Shown: in pieces, positions 15,468-24,709 of the stretch
Numbering within the stretch: the first letter of the stretch is position 1
Layout of the letters: each line of letters opens with the position of its first letter
Assembly (NCBI GenBank): GCA_016193045.1
Contig: JACPSW010000014.1
Coordinates: 1 to 37,529, forward strand
Length of the DNA stretch: 37,529 nt
Origin: Candidatus Rokuibacteriota bacterium
GTDB lineage: Bacteria; Methylomirabilota; Methylomirabilia; Rokubacteriales; CSP1-6
Direction: 5' to 3'
Notes under the pieces: model-generated
Told to the model about the DNA's origin: nothing
Database searches by the model: none
The model's input: the letters and a program-made list of their open reading frames with translations, nothing else
Program-made: the position numbers and the translations under genes

Positions 15468-18400
15468 TCAACTCCGGGGCCGCGGGCCCGGGTAGCCGTC
15501 CCAGAGGAGCCGCGGGCCGTCCCCGTAGAACCCCGCTGCCTGGAGCGGTCCGGCCGCCTCGCTCTGCCGGACAGGCGTGCCGTCCCACGTGTGAACCTCG
15601 ATCCTCCTGAAAGGGCGCAGCGCCGGCGAGCGCTTCAACACGTCCTGGAGGGCGCCGATGAACTGGGGGAGCTCCTCAAGCTCAAAACCCGCCAAGGGGG
15701 TCAGGTCACGCCCGTAGCCCTCGGCCAGGAGGCGAGGGCTGCCGCCTCTCGCCAGGAGGAGGTTGGAGGGGATCCGGGTCACCGCCTGCTTCGAGCCGTC
15801 GCGGCGCGCCAGCGGGAGGACGTGGCCCCACAGGTTCGCCGGGTCGCAGGCATTGAGGAGGATGGCCCGCTCGTGTCGCGCAGGGGCGGCGCCGAGGTCT
15901 TCGACGGCGCTCTCCAGGGCGTACTGCTCGCCCGACAGGCCCTGGACGAAATAGCCCCTGGTGACTTCGCTCGCGAATTCCAGGCGGGTCAGGACCGAGC
16001 GGAGGCGGGGCCACTCGACGCCGCGCGCCAGCTCGCGGCTCACCACGCCGTAGCGGGAGAGGAGCAGCCGGGCCCACGCCTCCTCGCTCTCGTCGCTCGA
16101 GACCGGCTCGTCGGCGGCGATGGCGCTCCAGCGGCCGAGGAGCCGGGGACCCACGCCGTAGGCGTGGGTGGGACGGCTGAGCCGCCCTCGCACGCGCCGC
16201 CGGGCCTCACGACGCGAGGGGCGGCGGGTCACCGGCACGGTGCTGACCCACTCGGTCTTCGCGCCGGCGGCGGCCAGGCGGACGGTCTGGAACGTGTCGG
16301 TGGTGACGAGGCCCTTCCAGAGGAGGTCCCAGAGCCCTTGGAGCACCTCGTGGGGCTCGAGCCGCGTGCTCTTCAGCAGATCGGTCACGAACAGCGCGCC
16401 CCGGAGCTGGAGCTGCCTCAGCACGGCCTTCTCCTTCTCGTCGAGGTACCTGTCGTCGGCGGCCACCGGGGTCAACCCGGGCAGGTTCTCTCTGAGCGCG
16501 AAGCCCAGGCGCCCGGGGTGATGGCGCTCGAACGGGAGCCACACGAGCTGTCCCGTGAGCCCGAGCTGGTCGAGCCAGGTGGAGTCATAGCCTTCGAGGC
16601 GCGCCGGGAAGACCACCTGCTCCCAGAAGGCGACGGGGAAGTCCTCGCCCTGGAGCGGCTCGATGACTTTGAGGAGCCCCTCCGGCCCGATGAGGCGGTG
16701 GTCGGGATGGGCGTGCTGCCAGCGGAGGAGGAACGCGGCAAACGTCTCAGCGGAGACCACCGGCTGAGCGGACCGCCGCCCTCGAATCTGGCGGCGCTGG
16801 ATCTCTTCGAGCACGGCGCGGTGGATATAGTCCTCCCCGCGCCGGATGACGCCGCGCGGTTCGAGTCGCTCGAGGACGGGCGCCAGGTCCCCAGGGGTGG
16901 AGCCATAGCGTGAGGCCAGCGCCGCGAGGGGGACGGGGCCGCGACGCCTCAGGAAGCGCAGGAGGATTTCCTCGAGGGCGTTCGCGGCGTAGAGGTCCGC
17001 GTCTCCGAGGCTGATCCAGGGGCGGCGGCCTCCCAGGCTGATCCGGGCGGCTCGATTGGAGCGGTGCAGTTCTTCGAGCAGCGCCATGGGATCACCCGCG
17101 ACCCGCAAGGCGATCTCCTCAGGGTCCAGGTCTCCCAGATCCTCCAGCAGGGCGGCGAGTTCGTTCGCGTCGCGGGCCTTGCGGCCCGCAGCGGTGCACT
17201 GGAGCTCCGCCTCCAGCTCTTCGACCACGCGCGCATCGAAGGGACCCGGCGCGCCGGGGGCCGCCTTGCCGAGCGGGACGGCGTCGCTCCGCCGCTCCTC
17301 GGCATGCCCCGCGTCGAGGTAGGACCAATCCCACGCCAGCAGGAGCGGATAGGTGAACGGCGAGGGAAGGACGGTCTCGACGCCGGTCACGGAGACGGCG
17401 CCGGCCCGGATGTCAGCGAGCACCGCCTTCAGGCGCTCGACGTCCAGCGCGTCGCGGCAGCACTCCCTGAGCGTCTCGGCCACCAGCGGAAAGTCGGGCT
17501 GGCCGCCGACGGCCTCCATCAGGGCGTCGGCCTTGAGCCGCTGAAGCCAGGCGGGAGTACGGCTGCCCCGGATCATCCGGGGAATGAAGAGAGCGCGGAC
17601 GGCCGCGTGGCGGAAGCGCGTGGTGAAGAGCGGCGAGCCGATGAGGGCGCGCGCCAGGAGCCCGTCGACGTCCTCGGGGGGGACGAGGACGGGGAGGCGC
17701 TCGGCGGGCGGAGGCGTTTGGCCCGGAGCGAAGGCCAGCAGAATGCCGTCGTCCGTGTGGCTCACCTCGGGCTGGAGGCCGAAGCGCCGGCGGAGGGTCT
17801 CCTTGAGCGCGAGGCCCCAGGCCCCGTTGACCCGCATTCCGAAGACGGAGTGGAGGACCAGTTGTCGGCCGCCGAGCTCATCCGGGAAGGATTCGACGAC
17901 GAGCGACCGGTCGTCAGGGACGCGCTGGAGGATCTCGCGTCCCTTGGCAAGCCACGCCCTGAGGGCGCTGGCGGCGCGCTCCTCGAGGCCCAACTCGGCG
18001 CGGGCCCATTCCTCGAAGCCGGGATCGTCGAGGCGCTCGGCGGCGTCCCGTCTGAGCCGGCCGACGAGGCGGCCCAGTTCCCAGGAGCGTGACGGGTGCT
18101 CGCCCCGCCAGAAGGGGACGGTGGGCGACATCCCCGCGGCGTCCTCCACGAGGACGCGGTCGGCCTGGACCCGGGCCAGGCGCCAGGCGTGGGAGCCCAG
18201 GAGGAAGACGTCGCCGGGGAGGCTCTCGGAAACGAACTCCTCGTCGAGCGTCCCCACCTTGAGATCGGTGTCGCGGACGTACACGTCGTAGAGCCCCGCG
18301 TCGGCGATCGTGCCTCCCGAGGTGAGGGCGAGGAGCCGGCTCCCGCGACGCGGGTGAAGCCGGCCGTTGACCCTGTCCCAGAGGAGGCGCGGGCCGGCGC

Positions 18401-19784
18401 CCTTGACCTCGGCCGGGAGCGGCGTGGCCAGGCTCCGGATGACGGCCTCGAAGTCGTCGCGCCCCAGGTGCTCGTAGCACGCCGAGCGCCTGACGAGTCG
18501 ATACAGCTCCTCGACGTCCCAGGGCTCGGCCGCCACCGCGGCGACGATCTGCTGGGCCAGGACATCCAGGGGCTCACGGGGAATCCGAAGGTGGTCCAGC
18601 TCGCCTTCGCTGATGGCGCGCGCGACGGCCGCGGCCTCGACCAGCTCCTCGCCCTTGGTGACGACGATCCGGCCCTTTGCGACGCGGCTCAGGAGATGGC
18701 CCGACCGCCCCACCCGCTGGAGCCCCGCGGCGATGTTGCGGGGGGACTGGACCTGGACCACAAGGTCGATCGAGCCGATGTCGATGCCGAGTTCCAGCGA
18801 GGAGGTCGCCACGAGCGCCCTGAGAGCGCCGGCCTTCAGCTTCTCCTCGGCCTCCAGGCGGGTCCGCCGGGAGAGGCTGCCGTGATGGGCGGCCACCTGG
18901 CCGTCGGGGAGGCGGTCGTTGAGGTTCCGCGCGAGGCGCTCGGCCATCCTGCGGCTTGGACAGAAGAGCAGGGTCGTGCGATGGGCCAGGATCCACTCCG
19001 AGAGCTCCTGGAGCACGGTCTCCCAGACGGTGTCGCTCTGGGCGGTCAGGAAGTTCGGGACGGGCGTCACGACCCGGAGGTCCAGCCGGCGCTGGAAGCC
19101 GGCGTCCACGATCGTCGAGGGGCGATCGACGCCTGCCAGGAAGCGTGCGGTGGCGTCGAGGGGGCGCACCGTCGCCGAGCAGCCGATGCGCTGGATCGGC
19201 GCTCCCGCCAGGTGCTGGAGGCGCTCGAGCGAGAGCGAGAGGTGGACCCCGCGCTTCGAGCCCGCCAGCGCGTGGACCTCGTCCACGATGACGAACCGAA
19301 CCGTCTTGAGAGCGGGCCTGAACTTCTCGGTGGTCAGGAGGATGTAGAGCGATTCCGGGGTGGTAATCAGGATGTGCGGCGGCCGCCGGGTCATCGCCTG
19401 CCGCGCGGGAGCCAGCGTGTCTCCCGTCCTCACCGCCACGCGGATCTCCGGCAGCGTCAGCCCCTGCCGCGCCGCCCGCTCGCGGATTCCCTGGAGGGGG
19501 AGGCGCAGGTTCTTTTCGATATCGTTGTTGAGGGCCTTGAGGGGCGAGATATAGACCACGTACACGCGCTCCTCGAGCCGGCCGTCGAGCCCCAGGCGGT
19601 AGAGATGGTCCAGCGCCCAGAGGAAGGCCGCGAGGGTCTTGCCCGAGCCGGTGGGCGCCACGATGAGGGTGTGGTGGCCCTCGGCGATGGCCTGCCACCC
19701 GTGGAGCTGGGGGTACGTGGGCTCGCCGTAGGTCTCGCTGAACCAATCGGCGACGACGGGGAGAAACTCGGGAGATGAGGTCAC
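15468..19784 (-). CDS. lhr: Lhr-family ATP-dependent helicase (long form)
   Basis: 1438 aa from GTG 19784, which starts 23 nt after the res stop; no clear ribosome site is visible. Superfamily 2 helicase core: motif I APTGSGKT (43-50), YISPLKALNND, TTPESLY, motif II DEVH (168-171), SAT, TSSLELGID and QRVGRSGH. The following winged-helix and Lhr-specific regions (PRLLWDRVNGRLHPRRGSRL, LHSVFGMRVNGAWGLALKET) and a long C-terminal DUF4010/Lhr-CTD-like region give the size of full-length bacterial Lhr (about 1,400-1,550 aa). Such helicases translocate on single-stranded DNA and are induced by DNA damage in mycobacteria. Here the gene follows a restriction subunit, so it may be repair-related or a passenger of the locus. 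Confidence 0.92.
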   Translation of the reverse strand: MTSSPEFLPVVADWFSETYGEPTYPQLHGWQAIAEGHHTLIVAPTGSGKTLAAFLWALDHLYRLGLDGRLEERVYVVYISPLKALNNDIEKNLRLPLQGIRERAARQGLTLPEIRVAVRTGDTLAPARQAMTRRPPHILITTPESLYILLTTEKFRPALKTVRFVIVDEVHALAGSKRGVHLSLSLERLQHLAGAPIQRIGCSATVRPLDATARFLAGVDRPSTIVDAGFQRRLDLRVVTPVPNFLTAQSDTVWETVLQELSEWILAHRTTLLFCPSRRMAERLARNLNDRLPDGQVAAHHGSLSRRTRLEAEEKLKAGALRALVATSSLELGIDIGSIDLVVQVQSPRNIAAGLQRVGRSGHLLSRVAKGRIVVTKGEELVEAAAVARAISEGELDHLRIPREPLDVLAQQIVAAVAAEPWDVEELYRLVRRSACYEHLGRDDFEAVIRSLATPLPAEVKGAGPRLLWDRVNGRLHPRRGSRLLALTSGGTIADAGLYDVYVRDTDLKVGTLDEEFVSESLPGDVFLLGSHAWRLARVQADRVLVEDAAGMSPTVPFWRGEHPSRSWELGRLVGRLRRDAAERLDDPGFEEWARAELGLEERAASALRAWLAKGREILQRVPDDRSLVVESFPDELGGRQLVLHSVFGMRVNGAWGLALKETLRRRFGLQPEVSHTDDGILLAFAPGQTPPPAERLPVLVPPEDVDGLLARALIGSPLFTTRFRHAAVRALFIPRMIRGSRTPAWLQRLKADALMEAVGGQPDFPLVAETLRECCRDALDVERLKAVLADIRAGAVSVTGVETVLPSPFTYPLLLAWDWSYLDAGHAEERRSDAVPLGKAAPGAPGPFDARVVEELEAELQCTAAGRKARDANELAALLEDLGDLDPEEIALRVAGDPMALLEELHRSNRAARISLGGRRPWISLGDADLYAANALEEILLRFLRRRGPVPLAALASRYGSTPGDLAPVLERLEPRGVIRRGEDYIHRAVLEEIQRRQIRGRRSAQPVVSAETFAAFLLRWQHAHPDHRLIGPEGLLKVIEPLQGEDFPVAFWEQVVFPARLEGYDSTWLDQLGLTGQLVWLPFERHHPGRLGFALRENLPGLTPVAADDRYLDEKEKAVLRQLQLRGALFVTDLLKSTRLEPHEVLQGLWDLLWKGLVTTDTFQTVRLAAAGAKTEWVSTVPVTRRPSRREARRRVRGRLSRPTHAYGVGPRLLGRWSAIAADEPVSSDESEEAWARLLLSRYGVVSRELARGVEWPRLRSVLTRLEFASEVTRGYFVQGLSGEQYALESAVEDLGAAPARHERAILLNACDPANLWGHVLPLARRDGSKQAVTRIPSNLLLARGGSPRLLAEGYGRDLTPLAGFELEELPQFIGALQDVLKRSPALRPFRRIEVHTWDGTPVRQSEAAGPLQAAGFYGDGPRLLWDGYPGPRPRS

Positions 19785-19806
19785 GAGAGACAGGGTACCG
19801 CCCGGC

Positions 19807-22734
19807 CTAAAGCCGGGCAAGCTCGTCTGCGGCTGAGCGAATCGCGTCCGGGACGTCGGTCGGCGCTTTGACCAGTCGGTAGGACCAGCGACCGTACGAT
19901 CCTTCCGCGTTGACGGCGGCCACCCACCGGCGCGCCCCGGCCTCCTTGACGCTGGTCAGGGGATCGTAGCCCTTGGTCTCGAGAATCAGGGTGCCGACTT
20001 CCTTGCTTTCCTTGCGGAGCCGCGCGAGGAAGTCCGGGAGATACTCCCTGCCTTCCCCCGCGTGAGCGTAGGGGATCGCAAAGCCCAAGTTGAAGTTCTT
20101 GACGAAGGCCACAACGTGAGGGTCGGTGTCCAGGTAGAAGGCAGCGCTCTGCTCCCACCTCTCGGTGTCCATCACCACGTAGTTCAGGTGGGAGCGCTGG
20201 GACTCCCGAACGGGCTTCGACGTCCAGAAATCCACGTCGCCGGTGCTTCCCGCTCCCCGGTGCGCCTCATAGCGGGGAATCTCGTGACTCCCGGCCTCGT
20301 CGGGGACGATGCCCTCCGCTAGCGTATGGAGTGTCCACGAGAAGTAAGGATCGAGGAAGACGTCCTTCCGGTCCGTTCGGCCGCCGGGATTGACCTTTTC
20401 CCTGAGGAACTGGCGCACGATTCCGAGCATCTGCGGGAATAGGACGTGCGTAGGGACCTCGCAGGCAGGTCCCTTCGCGTATCTCTTCGTCAAGGCGCTT
20501 GCCAGCTCGAACTCCAGCTCCTGGATCCGCTTCGTGCGGCGCCACGCATCCAGCGTGACATCATCGGCTCGGCCCGGTCCGAGGAGGGACAGACGGCTTC
20601 CCAGCTCGGTGGCGAGGCCGATCACCCTGACCTCGTCGGGGATCACCAAGGGGTCGAGCGGCAATGCGGGGACCCGCTCCCAGGCGACCCGCACGCGCCC
20701 CGTGATCTTCACCGTGTATCCCTCCACCCGGGGGAACCGGATCTCCAAGTAGTCGCGGTCGGGCGAGACGGCATGGACGTGGTGGACCTTCGGCGGCGCC
20801 GCAGGCGCTCCTCCGGGAGTTGCCTTGAGGGGGATCAGCTCGAATGGGACGCCATAGACCTTCGCCACCTCCTCCACGGAGAGGTCGTGGTACTGGGAGC
20901 GCCGGAGGCCTCTGCCGATCACCTGCTCGCAGAGGAGCTGGGACTCGAAGGGTCTGAGCCCCACGATGTGCGTCACGGTCGTTGCGTCCCACCCCTCCGT
21001 CAGCATGGCGACGGACACGATGCAGCGAACGTCCCTCCCCGGAGGGATTGCTGGATCGATCCGCCGCCCCCCTTCCTCGGATGCTTTTCGGTTCACCTTT
21101 TCACACAGCTCCAGGTACTCCTCCGGCGGCCTTGCGCCCGGCCAGGCGGTCTTGCCGATGGTATCGAGCACAAAGCGGAGCCGCCGGCTCTCGTCGCTCT
21201 TGGGGACTCCCGAGGAGATCTCCTCCACGACCTTGGAGTCCACCCGGACGGTGTATTCTTTGCCGTCCCTGTTCAGGAATTCCTCCAGGGGTGGCGGCAC
21301 TCCGGCGGCTTCTCCAGTGATCCACTCGTAGACTACCCGCGCCAACTTGGTGTCTCGGCAGACGATGATGAAGACGGGTGGTACCGGCGGCCGCTTTCCC
21401 TCGGCCGTCTCCCTCCGCCAGCGAAGAAACTCCTCCCGCCAGAGGCCCGCCAGCTGGGCGATCGGGTGCTGTGCCCATCGCAGGACTGCCTCCGGCTTGA
21501 TCTGCCCTCTTCGCCCTCCCCTCTCCCCCGCGGTGAGCTTCTCCTCCACGATCCATTTCCAGACGTTGAAGTAGGCTGGGATCTCCCGCCCCGTGGTGTC
21601 CTGGACGGGCAACTGCGGGATCTTCACCAGGCCGCTCTCGATCGCGTCAATGAGGCCGAAGTCCGAGACGATCCAGGGAAAGGGCCGGCCGGGGTCGGCC
21701 CCAGCTCGATGGAGGTAGAATGGCGTGGCGGAAAGATCCACGCAGAGATTGATCCCGCGAATCCGGTGGATCTTGTCGAGGCCCTCGATCCAGACGGTAG
21801 CCTCCCTCTCGTCCGCCTCGGCTAGCTCGTCGTCTTCTTCGACTTCGCTGGTGTCGTCGAGCCGCCGGATCCGGTAGGCGTGGTGGGCCTCGTCGTTGAG
21901 GACCAGGATGTTGCCCTTGCCTCCGACCTCCTTTCCCAGCACCCGCCCGACCAGAGCCGTATCCGACTCCTCCCCTCGCTTCACGACCCTGGCCCCAACG
22001 CCCCCGACCTGGTTCATTTCCTGCTGGGCCAGGACATGCCAGTTCTGGATCAGCACGTGCCCCTTCCGGAGGTCGCTCATCAGGTGCGGCGGGACGACGT
22101 CCCGGGTCCGGTAGAGGCTGGCCTCGCCCCGGTGGGGGTCCAGCTCCTGAAGTCGCTCCCGGATGGTGACGTTAGGGCAGAGCACGAGCACCACGGCGGA
22201 GAACCGGCGGTCGGTCCGGTCGGCGAGCTTGTTCAGAATACTCCATGCGGCGAGCATCCCCATGACGGCGGTCTTCCCACTGCCCGTCGCCATCTTGCAG
22301 GCATATCGACCGAACTGGCCTGGCTCGTCCTGGGGAATGGCGATCCCTTGGCGGAGGTCGGCGCGGGCCTCCGTGAGGAAGATGATGGTCTCGGCGGCCT
22401 CGCGCTGGCAGAAGAAGAGCTTCCGTTCCCGGTCCTCCCGGTTCCAGTAGGTCAGGAGCTCCAGCGTCACGGCCGTGGCGCCCGGGTATGCAGCCTGGCG
22501 CCACGCCTTGACCCGCCTGCGGATCTCGTTGGCCAGCTCGAGGGGAATCCGGGTCCCGATGTCGTCGGCCCGTGTTGCGCCGGTGGACCGTCCGGGCGGA
22601 CGGTAGTAGTAGCAGGCCTCGCGCCGCCGGGGGGCCTTCTCGGGCGGCCTGCCTCGCTCGATCACCCAATGGTGGGCGGGCTCGGCGTAGGCGTCGCAGA
22701 TGATCGGCTGGGGGACCTCGTTGAACTCGCTCAT
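19807..22734 (-). CDS. res: Type III restriction enzyme, Res subunit
   Basis: 975 aa from ATG 22734, which overlaps the DUF5615 stop as ATGA; ATG 22749 is rejected because it lies well inside that gene. This is an SF2 helicase-nuclease that acts with Mod: Walker A ATGSGKT (149-155), DEAH box NDEAHHAY (about 280-287), LSATPFY, and motif VI QVIGRGLRR. The C-terminal PD-(D/E)xK nuclease reads YLPDFLARL, then TLILETKGYD. In type III systems Res needs Mod for site recognition and cleaves after translocation between inversely oriented sites. All motifs look intact, although the partner mod gene is frameshifted. Confidence 0.92.
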   Translation of the reverse strand: MSEFNEVPQPIICDAYAEPAHHWVIERGRPPEKAPRRREACYYYRPPGRSTGATRADDIGTRIPLELANEIRRRVKAWRQAAYPGATAVTLELLTYWNREDRERKLFFCQREAAETIIFLTEARADLRQGIAIPQDEPGQFGRYACKMATGSGKTAVMGMLAAWSILNKLADRTDRRFSAVVLVLCPNVTIRERLQELDPHRGEASLYRTRDVVPPHLMSDLRKGHVLIQNWHVLAQQEMNQVGGVGARVVKRGEESDTALVGRVLGKEVGGKGNILVLNDEAHHAYRIRRLDDTSEVEEDDELAEADEREATVWIEGLDKIHRIRGINLCVDLSATPFYLHRAGADPGRPFPWIVSDFGLIDAIESGLVKIPQLPVQDTTGREIPAYFNVWKWIVEEKLTAGERGGRRGQIKPEAVLRWAQHPIAQLAGLWREEFLRWRRETAEGKRPPVPPVFIIVCRDTKLARVVYEWITGEAAGVPPPLEEFLNRDGKEYTVRVDSKVVEEISSGVPKSDESRRLRFVLDTIGKTAWPGARPPEEYLELCEKVNRKASEEGGRRIDPAIPPGRDVRCIVSVAMLTEGWDATTVTHIVGLRPFESQLLCEQVIGRGLRRSQYHDLSVEEVAKVYGVPFELIPLKATPGGAPAAPPKVHHVHAVSPDRDYLEIRFPRVEGYTVKITGRVRVAWERVPALPLDPLVIPDEVRVIGLATELGSRLSLLGPGRADDVTLDAWRRTKRIQELEFELASALTKRYAKGPACEVPTHVLFPQMLGIVRQFLREKVNPGGRTDRKDVFLDPYFSWTLHTLAEGIVPDEAGSHEIPRYEAHRGAGSTGDVDFWTSKPVRESQRSHLNYVVMDTERWEQSAAFYLDTDPHVVAFVKNFNLGFAIPYAHAGEGREYLPDFLARLRKESKEVGTLILETKGYDPLTSVKEAGARRWVAAVNAEGSYGRWSYRLVKAPTDVPDAIRSAADELARL

Positions 22735-23069
22735 CCCGCAGCCGGCCACTCGCTGGCGTTCGGGTAGATGGACCAGTCGGTCCGCTGGAATTGCGCGATG
22801 AACGCACGGGCGTACACAGGGCCCGCCTCTTGCTGGAGAGTGACGAGGATGACCTTCGCGGGGGTCGGGGCGTCAACGGCGCGCACCATCTCGGCGAACT
22901 CCCTGTCCCTCGTGAAGAACAGGTCGTAGGAGTGGGTGATCTCCCGGTGGAGCCGGCTATTGTCCAAACCCTTCAAACGGAGGCTGACAACCGAGTCGAC
23001 CTCGTGGCCGAGGTCCCGGAGGGCACGCCGTACCGATTCGGGCATGTTCTCGTCGAGGAGGATTCTCAT
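22731..23069 (-). CDS. DUF5615 PIN-like toxin
   Basis: 112 aa from ATG 23069, which overlaps the DUF433 stop as ATGA. The DUF5615 fold is a reduced PIN-like domain: RILLDENMPESVRRALRDLG with the first acidic pair, GHEVDSVVSL, and DLFFTRDREFAEM with the second acidic group, then AKVILVTLQQ. PIN-like proteins are Mg-dependent ribonucleases, and DUF5615 with DUF433 is a recurrent toxin-antitoxin arrangement. Its own stop overlaps the res start, so the pair is translationally locked into the restriction operon. Confidence 0.88.
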   Translation of the reverse strand: MRILLDENMPESVRRALRDLGHEVDSVVSLRLKGLDNSRLHREITHSYDLFFTRDREFAEMVRAVDAPTPAKVILVTLQQEAGPVYARAFIAQFQRTDWSIYPNASEWPAAG

Positions 23070-23281
23070 GGAGCGACGATGCGCTCCGAGTGGGCCAGTT
23101 CCTCCAGCACCCCTTTGATGGCCTCCTCAGTGAGGCTCGGGTATTCCTGAACAATCTCCGCGATCGTCATGCCGGTCGCCAGCGTTTCCAGAAGGAACTC
23201 GATCGAAATGCGGGTTCCGGCGACCCGGGGCTTTCCCCCGAGGTGCTCCGGATCGGCCACGATCCACTTCAAGGCTCCCAC
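23066..23281 (-). CDS. DUF433 antitoxin
   Basis: 71 aa from GTG 23281. TTG 23272 is an alternative, giving the family-like start KWIVADPEHLGGKPRVAGTR and 8 nt spacing to GGAGG. DUF433 is a small winged-helix-like DNA-binding domain: GGKPRVAGTRISIEFLLETL, MTIAEIVQEYPSLTEEAIKG. It is the usual partner of DUF5615 and would neutralise the toxin and autoregulate. The stop overlaps the toxin start (ATGA). It is placed 28 nt after the end of mod. Confidence 0.88.
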   Translation of the reverse strand: MGALKWIVADPEHLGGKPRVAGTRISIEFLLETLATGMTIAEIVQEYPSLTEEAIKGVLEELAHSERIVAP

Positions 23282-23308
23282 CTCCTTTCCTTTGGACTCG
23301 ACCTTACT

Positions 23309-24709
23309 CTAGCGTTCGGGCCTGGCCTCGTCCAGCGGCTTGACGACCATCAGCTCGTTCCCGCGGTCGTCGATGACCTTGACGGCGACCTTCCGGTGCT
23401 CTCCTGCGACAAAGGGCTCGCTGACAGTCCCCGCGAGGTGGTCCCACACAGGCTCCTCGTAGATGCCCTTGAGGGCACGCTTCAGGTTCTCCCAGGCGCC
23501 GGTGCGCGGGAAGAAGGCCTGGCTCACGTGGAAGACCAGGTCGTCGTAGTCGGTGTCCAGGAACCACGCCGGGACGTCGTCGCCTTTCCGATGCTCGGTC
23601 TGCATCGTCACGGGGTCGAACACGTCGAGCCCAAGCAGCTCCACCCGGTGGAGTGGCCCGTTGCCTCCTTTTTGCTTCAGCCGAATGAGGCTCACGTCCG
23701 GGGCGCCGGTGACCGCAAACACCTGGCTAGCCCGCGTCGTCTTGAGGAGATCGCCCATCAGCAGGTCCATGCTGGCCTGGACATAGGTGGCCGGGAGGCC
23801 CACAGCCTGCTCGCAGTTCTGGATCAACTTGCTGGCGCCGGGCTGGACGGCGAACCCGACGACGAAGAGGCGGGCGTAGCTCTTGAGGTGCGCCTCTTTG
23901 GCCGCGGCGAAAACCATCTGCTCCGTCACCGGCCCATGCTCGGGGCCGAAGACGAAGGCGACGGGCTTCCCCTGCTCGGCCATTTCCGCCTCGGCGTGAA
24001 GGTCCAGTGCCCTCGCGGGCCGGCGGATGTTCCTGAGTGTGACGGTCTGGTTTCCCGCGATCCGTAGGGCGGGGGAGCGTCTCAGAACCTCGATCATCCT
24101 GCCGATGGGGTCAGCCTCGTAGGCGGCTTCACCCTCCCGGCTCACCGGCTCCACTTCGATCGCCGTCGGGATGGTGGCCTCGACCACGAAGGGGCCCGAG
24201 ACCCGCACCACGCCGGCTTCGACCTCGGGGCGATCCACCAAGACCTCGTCTTGGGGCGGCTCGTTCTGGGCGATCGAGCGGAGGGTGATGTGCGGGACGA
24301 TGCCGCCGACCTCCTCCCCCTTCTGGTTCTGCTTCCGCCTATAGACGAAGCCGCTCGCTGGTCCCTGGGCCGGATCGCGCAGTTCGTAGTAGGGGAAGGT
24401 CGCCGTCAGGACCCGCTGGCGGGCCAGTGCCAGCGGCACCCGGCTCGTGTCAATGGTGATCCACCGCCGCCCCCACTGCTCCGCCACATAGGCCGTCGTC
24501 CCACTCCCGCAGGTCGGATCGAGCACCAACTCGCCGGGATCGGTGGTCATGAGAATGCATCGTTGGACGACGGTGGTTGTTGTTTGGACAACATACATAC
24601 GACCGCCGAATTCAATGGTGTCGTCCCATTGGTTTGTCAAAGAGGTGTAGCCAAAATCCCTGAGGTACATCTTGTAATAAAGCTTGCTTCCAACACGAAT
24701 AACCGACGC
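23309..24709 (-). pseudogene. mod: Type III DNA methyltransferase (Mod), C-terminal part after a frameshift
   Basis: This reading frame continues mod after a one-base loss near 24710-24712. In-frame homology begins ASVIRVGSKLYYKMYLRDFG and includes motif I, LVLDPTCGSGTTAYVAEQWG (AdoMet binding), then RRWITIDTSRVPLALAR. A long C-terminal region of about 330 residues follows, as in Mod/COG2189-like proteins, ending LMVVKPLDEARPER. The frame is open back to 24808, but residues before 24709 are out of frame with the gene. If the frameshift is real, Mod is inactive because motif I is separated from the DPPY motif. If it is an assembly error, one protein of about 896 aa is encoded from 25998 to 23309. 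Confidence 0.8.

Noticed and set aside
15121..15588. Longer start for the DUF488 gene at 15588
   Set aside because: The extension is out-of-frame helicase sequence; ATG 15465 sits two bases after the helicase stop with a good ribosome site and matches the family start.
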